Below, piece after piece: positions 6,493-13,860 of a stretch of 16,516 nucleotides of DNA. This DNA comes from CAMLDH01 sp966250375. Its GTDB lineage: Bacteria > Pseudomonadota > Gammaproteobacteria > Burkholderiales > Burkholderiaceae_D. The stretch spans positions 1 through 16,516 of the forward strand of contig CBINHE010000093.1 of assembly GCA_966250375.1 (NCBI GenBank), given 5' to 3'. A program made the position numbers and the translations under genes. The first letter of the stretch is position 1. The number at the start of each line of letters is the position of its first letter. The notes beneath the pieces are model-generated. The model saw nothing but the letters and a program-made list of their open reading frames with translations. It had not been told where the DNA came from and made no database searches.

Positions 6493-7425
6493 TCAGTCCC
6501 CCAGATTCGCAAATAATGTGGTACTGAGGTAGCGTTCGCCGAACGAGGGGATGATGACGACAATCAGCTTGCCTGCATTTTCCGGCCTACGCGCTACCTC
6601 CATTGCCGACCAGAGCGCAGCGCCGGATGAAATGCCGACTAGCAGGCCTTCTTCACGCGCGGCGCGGCGTGCCGTTTCGAACGCGTCGTCGTTTTTGACG
6701 CGGATGACTTCATCGTAAATTTTGGTGTTGAGCACATCGGGAATAAAGCCGGCGCCGATGCCTTGAATCGGATGCGGGCCTTTTTTGCCTTCCGACAGGA
6801 TTGGCGATGCATCCGGCTCGACGGCCACACATTGGAAGGATGGTTTGCGCGCCTTCAATACTTCGCCGACGCCGGTGATGGTGCCGCCGGTGCCGATGCC
6901 GGCCACGAGAATGTCGATCTTGCCATCGGTATCGCGCCAGATTTCTTCCGCAGTCGTGCGGCGATGCACTTCGGGGTTGGCGGCATTCTTGAATTGTTGC
7001 GGCATCAGATAGCGCGAATCGGACGCGACCAGTTCTTCGGCTTTCTTGATGGCGCCGGTCATGCCTTCTGCGGCCGGCGTCAAGATCAGTTCCGCACCGT
7101 ACGCACGCAACAGCAGACGTCGCTCGCGGCTCATGGATTCCGGCATGGTCAACACACAACGATAGCCGCGTGCCGCACACACCATCGCAAGCGCAATGCC
7201 GGTATTGCCACTAGTCGGCTCGACGATGATGGTATCCGGTTTGATCAAGCCCGCTTGTTCGGCAGCATCGATCATCGCGACCCCGATCCGGTCCTTGACA
7301 CTATGTGCCGGATTGAAGAATTCCAGTTTCGCGACCACCTCGGCTCCAGCACCCTCAGTCAGGCGGCGAATGCGAACCAGGGGCGTGTTGCCGATCAGTT
7401 CAGTGACATCGTTTGCAATTTTCAT
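6493..7425 (-). CDS. cysK: Cysteine synthase A (O-acetylserine sulfhydrylase)
   Basis: This PLP enzyme joins O-acetylserine and sulfide to make cysteine. Its 310 residues match the usual CysK length. The PLP lysine is K44 in NPAHSVKDRIG, the substrate loop is PTSGNTG (70-76), and the phosphate-binding loop is GTGGT (178-182). The GISSGAA motif near the C-terminal part holds the serine that contacts the pyridine nitrogen. HPIQGIGAGFIP favours CysK over CysM. The start MKIANDVTELIGNTPL is the standard CysK N-terminus; the ribosome site before it (GAAAG) is weak. The gene stands alone on the minus strand with its own terminator, divergent from fpr and with no serine acetyltransferase gene beside it. 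Nothing looks abnormal. Confidence 0.95.
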   Translation of the reverse strand: MKIANDVTELIGNTPLVRIRRLTEGAGAEVVAKLEFFNPAHSVKDRIGVAMIDAAEQAGLIKPDTIIVEPTSGNTGIALAMVCAARGYRCVLTMPESMSRERRLLLRAYGAELILTPAAEGMTGAIKKAEELVASDSRYLMPQQFKNAANPEVHRRTTAEEIWRDTDGKIDILVAGIGTGGTITGVGEVLKARKPSFQCVAVEPDASPILSEGKKGPHPIQGIGAGFIPDVLNTKIYDEVIRVKNDDAFETARRAAREEGLLVGISSGAALWSAMEVARRPENAGKLIVVIIPSFGERYLSTTLFANLGD

Positions 7426-7771
7426 GGGTTTCTTTCAGGGTAATGGTTAGTGCTGCAGTCCTAGCGGTAATTGTAATTGAGCTGGAATTGTTGAACTGAT
7501 CTTAACTGCCATAATGATCGCTTTGCCGAGGCTAAGGAACAGTGGGTAATTTGGTTTCTTTGATTCAAGATTAACCTCCAAGACTGGAGTGGGATATGAA
7601 CTCCTCCATACAGGGAGCAGAGTGTTTGAAAATGATGAAATTTGATGACGTTTTTTTACTTGCCTGGCCAAAAACAATGTAAGAATATATTTGACACATT
7701 TGGCGAGAATGGCAGCTAGATGCGAAAATAGCGGTTCCAGTTTCTCAACTTATCATTTAAATAATTTATTT
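7426..7771. other. Divergent cysK/fpr intergenic region
   Basis: This is 346 bases without a credible gene. Going along the plus strand, alternating short complements occur: CTCCA (7576-7580), TGGAGT (7585-7590), ACTCC (7600-7604) and GGGAG (7613-7617). These could form alternative hairpins. A run of seven T lies near 7650 without a GC stem before it. TTGACA at 7691-7696 is a perfect -35 hexamer, but no good -10 stands 17 bases later. TATCAT at 7751-7756 resembles a -10 and would give a very short fpr leader. No convincing cysK promoter was found. Confidence 0.45.
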
Positions 7772-8548
7772 ATGGCAGCCTTTAATACCGAACGCGTACT
7801 AAGCGTGCATCACTGGAACGATACTTTGTTCAGTTTCAAGACTACCCGAGATCCGGCTCTTCGCTTTCACAACGGACACTTCGTGATGATCGGTCTGGAG
7901 ATCGAAGGGCGTCCATTGATGCGGGCATACAGCATTGCCAGTGCCAATTATGAAGAGCATCTCGAATTCCTTAGTATCAAAGTTCAAAACGGTCCGCTGA
8001 CGTCACGCCTGCAGCATTTGAAAGAAGGCGATACGGTGCTGGTCAGCCGTAAGCCGGTCGGCACTCTCGTGATTGATGACCTGCTGCCTGGCAAAAATTT
8101 GTATTTGCTGGGAACCGGTACCGGCTTGGCGCCGTTCATGAGCATCATCAAAGATCCGGATGTGTACGAGCGCTTTGAGAAAGTGATTCTGGTGCATGGC
8201 GTGCGCCAAGTCAGCGAGTTCGCTTACAAGGACTTCATCACCCAAGACCTGCAGGAGCACGAATACCTGGGTGACATGATTCGCGAGAAACTGATCTACT
8301 ATCCGACAGCAACGCGCGAGCCGTTCCGCAATCAAGGCCGTCTGACTGATCTGATTCAAAGCGGAAAACTTTTTAGCGATATCGGCATGCCACCGATGAA
8401 TCCAGAGCATGATCGCGTGATGCTGTGCGGTAGTCCTCATATGTTGAAAGACACCTGCAATCTGCTGGATGCAAAAGGATTTGTTGCGTCTCCGCATTCC
8501 GGTCAGGCGGGGCACTATGTAATCGAGCGGGCGTTCGTCGAAAAGTAA
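7772..8548 (+). CDS. fpr: Ferredoxin/flavodoxin-NADP(+) reductase
   Basis: This FAD enzyme moves electrons between NADPH and ferredoxin or flavodoxin and supports redox balance and iron-sulfur or oxidative stress functions. It has 258 residues, the normal bacterial Fpr size. RAYSIAS (51-57) is the FAD-binding RxYS motif, SIKVQNGPLTSRL is the second flavin contact region, and GTGTGLAPF (114-122) is the NADP nucleotide loop. LCGSPHML lies near the nicotinamide site and the chain ends in ERAFVEK, typical of the subclass. The ATG at 7772 gives the family start MAAFNTERVLSV; the upstream TTG at 7691 would add 27 residues not seen in the family and lies in a TTGACA promoter-like hexamer. No Shine-Dalgarno sequence is visible in the AT-rich leader. 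It is a single gene, convergent with the DUF1854 gene. Confidence 0.93.
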   Translation: MAAFNTERVLSVHHWNDTLFSFKTTRDPALRFHNGHFVMIGLEIEGRPLMRAYSIASANYEEHLEFLSIKVQNGPLTSRLQHLKEGDTVLVSRKPVGTLVIDDLLPGKNLYLLGTGTGLAPFMSIIKDPDVYERFEKVILVHGVRQVSEFAYKDFITQDLQEHEYLGDMIREKLIYYPTATREPFRNQGRLTDLIQSGKLFSDIGMPPMNPEHDRVMLCGSPHMLKDTCNLLDAKGFVASPHSGQAGHYVIERAFVEK

Positions 8549-8576
8549 GGACTATCGATCAGGTCGGGACTTGCGT

Positions 8577-8596
8577 CATGCAAAGACATTTGCATG
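8577..8596. other. Perfect hairpin between convergent genes
   Basis: CATGCAAA-GACA-TTTGCATG is an 8-bp perfect inverted repeat with a 4-base loop, centred between the fpr stop and the DUF1854 stop. It is symmetric and could act on transcripts from both sides. It has no T-run after it on either strand, so it is not a standard intrinsic terminator. Confidence 0.45.
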
Positions 8597-8605
8597 CGAG
8601 ACTCA

Positions 8606-9076
8606 TTACAAGAACCGATCCAGAATCTTCCGGCTATGCTTGTCCAATCCAAGCATGTCGCGAATCAGAAAATGAATCCCGTGGTTATCCGCCACCAGCA
8701 GCGTGTTCTGGCCTATGCGGCGGATATCCTCTTCTCCCCGCAGTACAAAATCGGTTTCGCCGCGATCGGTCGCGACACGCCATGTGCATGGCGTAGCGAA
8801 GCTGGTGACATGCGAGATGCTCTGGATTTCCGGCATGAACTCGCGACCTTCCAGTTCTTCCGCCACCAGTTGCTGCACTGCGTCGGGCAAATCCGATAAG
8901 CGATCGATCCACGCCACTTCACGGCCGTCGGCGCTGACCATGGCGATGCCGTCATCCGGCGCTTGAATCGGAAATGCGCGCACCGGGGTCACGCCTTCGT
9001 GAGATTGCCCGTCGCCGCCGGTCAGTACCAAGCGGCCGAAAGAATTACGGGTCAGTTGGAATGTCGTTGTCGCCAT
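8606..9076 (-). CDS. DUF1854 protein of the cyanophycin locus
   Basis: This 156-residue protein belongs to DUF1854, which I recall being annotated as cyanophycin metabolism-associated because it occurs beside cphA genes in betaproteobacteria. The body begins ATTTFQLTRNSFGRLVLTGG and carries an acidic segment with the EDIRR motif, then LLVADNHGIHFLIRD and KHSRKILDRFL. There are no cysteines that look catalytic and no membrane helix. The ATG at 9076 is chosen because AAGGTGA (plus 9082-9088) precedes it by five bases and the ABC transporter stops one base before it. Upstream in-frame starts would overlap the transporter. The one-base gap indicates translational coupling, so the protein may be a regulator or cytosolic partner of the transporter. 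The biochemical role is unknown. Confidence 0.88.
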   Translation of the reverse strand: MATTTFQLTRNSFGRLVLTGGDGQSHEGVTPVRAFPIQAPDDGIAMVSADGREVAWIDRLSDLPDAVQQLVAEELEGREFMPEIQSISHVTSFATPCTWRVATDRGETDFVLRGEEDIRRIGQNTLLVADNHGIHFLIRDMLGLDKHSRKILDRFL

Positions 9077-9077
9077 A

Positions 9078-11345
9078 TTATTCACCTTGCTCTGCATCGC
9101 CGATGTCGGCATTGCGTGCCTGTGCCTCATAGAGACGGTAATAGGCACCTTCGCGTGCCATCAATTCATCGTGACGGCCTTCTTCGATAACCTGTCCGCG
9201 ATCCAGCACCACCAGCCGGTCGGCGCGGTGCAGTGTGGACAGCCGGTGCGCAATGGCGATGGTGGTGCGTCCTTGAACCAGGTTTTCCAATGCCTTCTGA
9301 ATTTCCTTTTCGGTCTCGGAATCGACCGACGATGTCGCTTCATCCAGAATCAGGATGCGCGGGTCGATCAGTAGCGCGCGCGCAATCGAGATGCGCTGGC
9401 GTTCGCCGCCGGACAGGCCTTGGCCGCGTTCGCCGACCATCGAGTCGTATCCTTGCGGCAGGCGCAGGATGAATTCGTGTGCATGCGCAGCGCGGGCGGC
9501 GGCAATGATTTCGGCGCGGCTGGCATCGGGTTTGCCGTAGGCCAGATTCTCGGCGATGGTGCCGAAAAACAGAAATGGTTCCTGCAGCACCAGACCGATG
9601 TTGCGCCGGTAATCGGCTACCGGAAAGGAGCGGATATCGACGCCGTCAACGCGAATTGCGCCTTCGGATACGTCGTAGAAGCGGCATATCAGGTTGACCA
9701 GCGTGCTCTTGCCCGAGCCGCTATGGCCGACCAGTCCGATCATCTCGCCCGGCGCTATGGTCAGGTTGATGCCGCGATTGACGGCGCGATTGCCGTAGCG
9801 GAAGCCGACGTCACGAATCTCGATGCGGCCCTTGACTTGGTCAAGATGCACCGGTTGAGTTGGTTCGGGAACGCTGGAGACATGATCGAGAATGTCGAAA
9901 ATGCGCTTGGCGGCGGATGCCGATTTCTGCGTCACCGATACGATGCGGCTCATCGAGTCGAGCCTGCCATAGAAGCGGCTGATGTAGGCGATGAACGCGG
10001 TCAGCACGCCGACCGTGATTTCGCCACGCGATACTTGCCAGATACCGAAACCCCACACTACCAGCAGACCAAGCTCGGTGAGCAGCGACACGCTCGGAGA
10101 AAACAGCGACCAGATCTTGTTGAGCCGGTCGTTGACCGCCAGGTTGTGCTTGTTGGCATCACGAAAACGCACAGCTTCGCGCTTTTCCTGCGCAAACGCC
10201 TTGACCACGCGGATGCCGGGAATGGTATCGGCCAGCACGTTGGTGACTTCGCCCCAGACACGATCGATTTTTTCAAAGCCGGTGCGCAGCCGGTCGCGCA
10301 CCACGTGGATCATCCACGCAATGAAAGGCAGGGGGATCAAGGTGACCAGCGCCAGCCACGGGTTGATCGAAAACAGGATTGCTGCAGTCATCAGGATCAT
10401 CAGCACGTCAGTCGCGAAGTCGAGCAGATGCAGCGACAGGAATACGCAGATGCGATCGCTTTCGCTGCCGATGCGCGACATCAGGTCGCCGGTACGTTTG
10501 CCGCCGAAATATTCCAGCGACAGGCGCAGCAGATGTTCATAGGTGGTGGTGCGCAGGTCGGCGCCGATTCGTTCGGACACCAGCGCAAGAATATAGGTCT
10601 TGGCCCAACTGAGCGCCCACGCCAGCAGCGCCGAACCGAGCAGGCCAGATAGATATAGCGTGACTAGCATCGGATCGATGTGCTGCCCATTTTGATAGGG
10701 GATCAACACGTTATCCATCAGCGGCATTGTCAGATAAGGCGGCACCAGGTTGGCCGCTGTACCTAGCAGCGTCAACATGAAGCCGGCCAGCAATTGGCCG
10801 CGATACGGTTTGGCGAAGCGCCACAGGCGAAATAGTGTCCAAGTCGAAGGCGGTGTGTGGATGACCTTGGTGCAAATCGGGCATTCTTCCTGATCCAGTT
10901 CCAGCGGGGCCTTGCAACAGGGACAGATATTCTGCTCAGGAGGCACCATCGGCTGACCGGTTACATGACTTTCGAGTTGCAATGCGAACTGATCCATCAA
11001 GCGAATCGCCAGCAAGTTCTGGCCGAGCGTAAAGCGCCAGCAGGTCAAGCGTCCTGCGTCGTCGGAGAGTTCCAGATGGCCGACGCCGGCATGGTCGTGA
11101 TGCTTGACTACCAATCCTTTGCGGTATGGCCAGTTGCGCCATGCGGTTTCTCCTGGCGCCCGCGCCAAAAGACGGCGGTCGGTGACGACTACCAAGCCCT
11201 TGACGAAACGAAGTCTTGCGTCGAGGTCAACCTCAACCGAGGTTAGTGCGTTTTCCCCTGATGCAAGTTGCGCTTCGACCTCGGCGCGCCATGCCACGGG
11301 AACATCATTACGCGAACTGTCTGAAACGGGGTTTTCTGTGGTCAT
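9078..11345 (-). CDS. ABC transporter (fused membrane and ATPase) of the cyanophycin locus
   Basis: This 755-residue half-transporter would work as a dimer in the inner membrane. In order: a PH-like domain (about 15-128, with RLRFVKGLVVVTDRRLLA and CWRFTLGQN), a zinc ribbon (CPCC 141-144, CPIC 155-158), a six-helix exporter-type membrane domain (about 180-480), and the ATPase (about 505-745). The ATPase has Walker A GHSGSGKST (540-548), a Q-loop in LVLQEPFLF, signature LSGGERQ, Walker B ILILDEATSS and the H-loop IAHRLS, so it should be active. The ATG at 11345 gives MTTENP, with GGAG 11 bases upstream; the frame stays open back to 11732, but that part would overlap the CphA2-like gene and does not look protein-like. 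I recall this family annotated as cyanophycin metabolism-associated. The cargo is unknown; amino acids, dipeptides or a lipid are all possible. The gene is divergent from the synthetases and coupled to DUF1854. Confidence 0.92.
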   Translation of the reverse strand: MTTENPVSDSSRNDVPVAWRAEVEAQLASGENALTSVEVDLDARLRFVKGLVVVTDRRLLARAPGETAWRNWPYRKGLVVKHHDHAGVGHLELSDDAGRLTCWRFTLGQNLLAIRLMDQFALQLESHVTGQPMVPPEQNICPCCKAPLELDQEECPICTKVIHTPPSTWTLFRLWRFAKPYRGQLLAGFMLTLLGTAANLVPPYLTMPLMDNVLIPYQNGQHIDPMLVTLYLSGLLGSALLAWALSWAKTYILALVSERIGADLRTTTYEHLLRLSLEYFGGKRTGDLMSRIGSESDRICVFLSLHLLDFATDVLMILMTAAILFSINPWLALVTLIPLPFIAWMIHVVRDRLRTGFEKIDRVWGEVTNVLADTIPGIRVVKAFAQEKREAVRFRDANKHNLAVNDRLNKIWSLFSPSVSLLTELGLLVVWGFGIWQVSRGEITVGVLTAFIAYISRFYGRLDSMSRIVSVTQKSASAAKRIFDILDHVSSVPEPTQPVHLDQVKGRIEIRDVGFRYGNRAVNRGINLTIAPGEMIGLVGHSGSGKSTLVNLICRFYDVSEGAIRVDGVDIRSFPVADYRRNIGLVLQEPFLFFGTIAENLAYGKPDASRAEIIAAARAAHAHEFILRLPQGYDSMVGERGQGLSGGERQRISIARALLIDPRILILDEATSSVDSETEKEIQKALENLVQGRTTIAIAHRLSTLHRADRLVVLDRGQVIEEGRHDELMAREGAYYRLYEAQARNADIGDAEQGE
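9082..9088 (-). promoter_or_regulatory. Ribosome binding site of the DUF1854 gene
   Basis: The minus strand reads AAGGTGA, five bases before the ATG at 9076 and inside the last codons of the transporter gene. It decides the start codon and suggests coupled translation. Confidence 0.75.
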
Positions 11346-11480
11346 TCTAAAAAGTACTCCGCATCGCGGGCAGGAATTCTGATGAAAAAGAGGGGAGGAA
11401 ATACAGCCTGGCTCATCCCGGCCTGCAATATAAACTGAGACGACGCCGGGCGGTATATCTGAAGGTAAACATTTGCGGTA

Positions 11481-11511
11481 TTCTGTCGCCAAATTAACAA
11501 ATATGACAGAA
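11481..11511. repeat. Inverted repeat, 7-bp arms, 17-base spacer
   Basis: TTCTGTC (11481-11487) and GACAGAA (11505-11511) are exact complements around an AT-rich spacer. The arm centres are 24 bp apart, about two helical turns, which suits a dimeric regulator. The repeat may be an operator. Confidence 0.5.
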
Positions 11512-11515
11512 ATTT

Positions 11516-11568
11516 GACCGGAAAAATGAACTGCTCGCTGGCAAGTATGCCAAAAGAATTTTCCGGTC
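11516..11568. repeat. Inverted repeat, 10-bp arms, enclosing a second palindrome
   Basis: GACCGGAAAA (11516-11525) and TTTTCCGGTC (11559-11568) are exact complements 33 bases apart. Inside lies TGGCA-AGTA-TGCCA (11539-11552). If this stretch is transcribed it could fold as a long leader stem; if not, it is a two-layer operator array. It begins five bases after the previous repeat. Confidence 0.6.
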
Positions 11569-11673
11569 CAGCACCATCCTTCCTGCCTGTATTGAACCAA
11601 GGAAACGGTCTGCCACATCGAAAAATTAAAAGATGGCGTTTGCGCGCCATGCCTGATCATAGAAATTGGAAAT

Positions 11674-13848
11674 ATGACGAAGAAGAAAGACATCGAATTT
11701 CTCCGCGTGACGCATTTGCGTGGGCCCAACATCTGGACCTACCGCCCCGTCATCGAAGTCTGGGTCGATATCGGGGCACTGGAAGATTACCCGTCCAACA
11801 CGATTCCAGGTTTTTACGAGCGACTGACCGGCTGGCTGCCCGGCCTGGTCGAACATCGCTGCGGCGTTGGCGAGCGCGGCGGTTTTCTGTTGCGGCTGCG
11901 CGAGGGGACTTGGGCCGGACATATTCTGGAACATGTTGTGCTCGAGCTGCAAAATCTGGCCGGCATGCGGACCGGCTTCGGCAAGGCGCGCCAGACTTCC
12001 GAGCGCGGCGTCTACAAGGTCGCGTTTCGCACGCGCCAGGAGCAGGTCGGCCGCGCCGCGCTCAATGCCGGTCGCGATCTGGTGATGGCTGCCATAGAGG
12101 ACCGTCCTTACGATATCGCGGTGACCGTCGCCGAACTGCGCGACCTGGTCGATTCCCAGTGTCTTGGACCCAGCACTTCGCACATCGTCGAAGCAGCCAC
12201 CGCGCGCAACATTCCATCGATCCGCCTGACTAACGGCAATCTGGTTCAGCTTGGATACGGCGCCTGTCAGCGCCGTATCTGGACTGCGGAAACCGACCGG
12301 ACCAGTGCCATTGCCGAAGGGATTGCGAGCGACAAGGATTTGACCAAGTCACTGCTGCAATCGTGCGGCGTGCCGGTGCCGCAAGGGCGCATGACTGAGA
12401 ATGCGGAAGAGGCATGGCAAGCGGCACAGGACATCGGACTGCCGGTCGCGATCAAACCCTGCGACGGCAACCACGGACGCGGCGTCTCGCTGGATCTGAA
12501 GACGCGCGAAGAAGTGCTGGCGGCCTACCAGTTGGCCAATCGCAAAGGCGGCGGTAGCGTGATCGTCGAGCAATTCGTCCCCGGTAACGAGCATCGCCTG
12601 CTGGTAGTCGGCAAGCGCGTGGTCGCGGCGGCATGCGGCAAAGTAGCGTGGGTAACAGGCGACGGCAAGTCCAACATCATCGAACTGGTCGATAGCCAGA
12701 TCAACACCGACCCCCGGCGCGGCATCGGCGAGGATTCGCCGCTCAATGCGCTGGCTCCCGAGAAGGGCGCCGAGATTATTCTCGAACTGGAACGGCAGGG
12801 ATTCACTGCGTACTCGGTACCCGCCGATGGTCAGGAAGTGCTGATTCAGCGTAACGGCAACGTGGCATTCGATGTGACCGACAAGATTCATCCGAGCGTC
12901 GCGGCGATCGCATCACTCGCGGCACGCGTGGTGGGACTGGATATTGCCGGAGTCGATCTGGTGGCCGAGGACATCTCGCGGCCGCTCGAAGACCAGCGCG
13001 GCGCCGTCATTGAAGTCAACGCCAGCCCCGGCTTGCTGGCCCACCTCAAACCAGCCAGCGGTCAGCCGCGTCCGGTCGGTACTGCCATCATGGAGCATTT
13101 GTTCGCGCCGGAAGAAACCGGCCGCATGCCGATCGTCGGTGTTGCCGGTACGCAGGGCACCACGCTGATTGCGCGTCTGATCGCGTGGTTGATCCATATC
13201 AGCGGCAAGCATGTCGGGCTGGCTTGCCGTGAAGGGCTCTATCTGGATCATCGCCGAGTCGTAATAGGCAACTGCGCCAACTGGGAAGCAGGGCAGCGAC
13301 TGCTGATCAATCGTTCGGTGCAGGCCGCCGTATTCGAGAACGACAGTCGCATGATTCTCAGCGAAGGGCTGGCCTACGATAAGTGTGCGGTGGGCGTGGT
13401 CACCGACGTGAGTGGCCATGAAGCGCTGGGCGAGTTTTACATCCACGAGCCGGATCAGCTCTATAACGTGCTGCGCACGCAAGTTGATGTGATCCTGCCG
13501 ACTGGAGTGGCGGTCCTCAACGCGGCCGATTCGCAAGTGGTGGAAATGGCCGCGCTATGCGACGGCAGGGTCATTTTCTACGGGCTGGACCCGGAACTGG
13601 AAGCCATCGCCGGCCATCGTGCCGAGGGCGAGCGCTTTGTGTTCCTGCGAGACAGCCATATCGTATTGGCGGAAGGGCTGCAAGAGACCGCCTTGCTGCC
13701 GCTGTCTTCGCTCAAGCCGGCCAAGGCGGCTCAGCCGGAAAGCGTGCTGGCCGCAGTGGCCGCCGCGTGGGCATTGGGCATTGCACCGGAATTGATCGGG
13801 GCAGGGCTCAGGACGTTCGAATCAAATCCCAAGAAAACGAATTATTAG
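11674..13848 (+). CDS. cphA2: CphA2-like truncated cyanophycin synthetase
   Basis: This 724-residue protein has the N-domain (about 1-165), an ATP-grasp module (about 200-475) and only the central part of the Mur-ligase module (about 485-724). The ATP-grasp core is kept: K261 in AIKPCDGNHGRGV, the motif EQFVPGNEHRLLVVG, and IEVNASPGL. The Mur P-loop is destroyed: GTQGTTL (492-498) stands where GTNGKTT is needed, and the chain ends before the C-terminal lobe. This is the CphA2 pattern; cyanobacterial CphA2 polymerises beta-Asp-Arg dipeptides with ATP-grasp alone. The N-domain has HILEH (83-87). A polymer-contact loop is about five residues shorter than in CphA1, and an Arg pair is replaced by Cys-Gly (321-322). 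GGA lies shortly before the ATG, with a weak spacing. The gene leads an operon with cphA1. Polymerase activity is plausible but not certain. Confidence 0.85.
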   Translation: MTKKKDIEFLRVTHLRGPNIWTYRPVIEVWVDIGALEDYPSNTIPGFYERLTGWLPGLVEHRCGVGERGGFLLRLREGTWAGHILEHVVLELQNLAGMRTGFGKARQTSERGVYKVAFRTRQEQVGRAALNAGRDLVMAAIEDRPYDIAVTVAELRDLVDSQCLGPSTSHIVEAATARNIPSIRLTNGNLVQLGYGACQRRIWTAETDRTSAIAEGIASDKDLTKSLLQSCGVPVPQGRMTENAEEAWQAAQDIGLPVAIKPCDGNHGRGVSLDLKTREEVLAAYQLANRKGGGSVIVEQFVPGNEHRLLVVGKRVVAAACGKVAWVTGDGKSNIIELVDSQINTDPRRGIGEDSPLNALAPEKGAEIILELERQGFTAYSVPADGQEVLIQRNGNVAFDVTDKIHPSVAAIASLAARVVGLDIAGVDLVAEDISRPLEDQRGAVIEVNASPGLLAHLKPASGQPRPVGTAIMEHLFAPEETGRMPIVGVAGTQGTTLIARLIAWLIHISGKHVGLACREGLYLDHRRVVIGNCANWEAGQRLLINRSVQAAVFENDSRMILSEGLAYDKCAVGVVTDVSGHEALGEFYIHEPDQLYNVLRTQVDVILPTGVAVLNAADSQVVEMAALCDGRVIFYGLDPELEAIAGHRAEGERFVFLRDSHIVLAEGLQETALLPLSSLKPAKAAQPESVLAAVAAAWALGIAPELIGAGLRTFESNPKKTNY

Positions 13849-13860
13849 GACGGCTGATTT

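Larger units (their letters stand above)
11346..11673. promoter_or_regulatory. Divergent control region of the cyanophycin locus
   Basis: This 328-base gap separates the ABC-DUF1854 arm from the two synthetase genes and must hold both promoters. It contains three inverted repeats between 11481 and 11568 and a fourth pair CCCGGC (11417-11422) with GCCGGG (11445-11450), 22 bases apart, on the transporter side. I found no convincing sigma-70 pair for either gene. TTGACC at 11514-11519 resembles a -35 but lacks a -10 at the right distance. No credible ORF is present. Confidence 0.5.

Noticed and set aside
6308..6532. Plus-strand ORF of 73-74 codons whose ATG overlaps the stop of the small cysteine-rich gene (TGATG)
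   Set aside because: It has no recognisable family, overlaps the end of cysK and runs through a good minus-strand terminator (6389-6428). The overlap alone is weak evidence of coupling.
7691..7771. Fpr translation from the TTG at 7691
   Set aside because: It adds 27 residues not usual for the family, and the codon is part of a TTGACA promoter-like hexamer.
9420..10652. Long plus-strand ORF (410 codons) opposite the ABC transporter
   Set aside because: It is an antisense shadow of a clearly conserved transporter in GC-rich DNA. It has no ribosome site and a low-complexity, non-family-like product.
11539..11552. Sigma-54 promoter suggested by TGGCA
   Set aside because: The -24/-12 pattern needs TGGC and TGC at a fixed spacing with GG and GC dinucleotides 10 bases apart. 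Here the second half is a mirror of the first (TGCCA), so it is a palindrome and not a sigma-54 site.
11346..11732. Extended N-terminus of the ABC transporter back to 11732
   Set aside because: It would overlap the CphA2-like start and encode an improbable leader. MTTENP at 11345 has a GGAG site and starts the recognisable domain.
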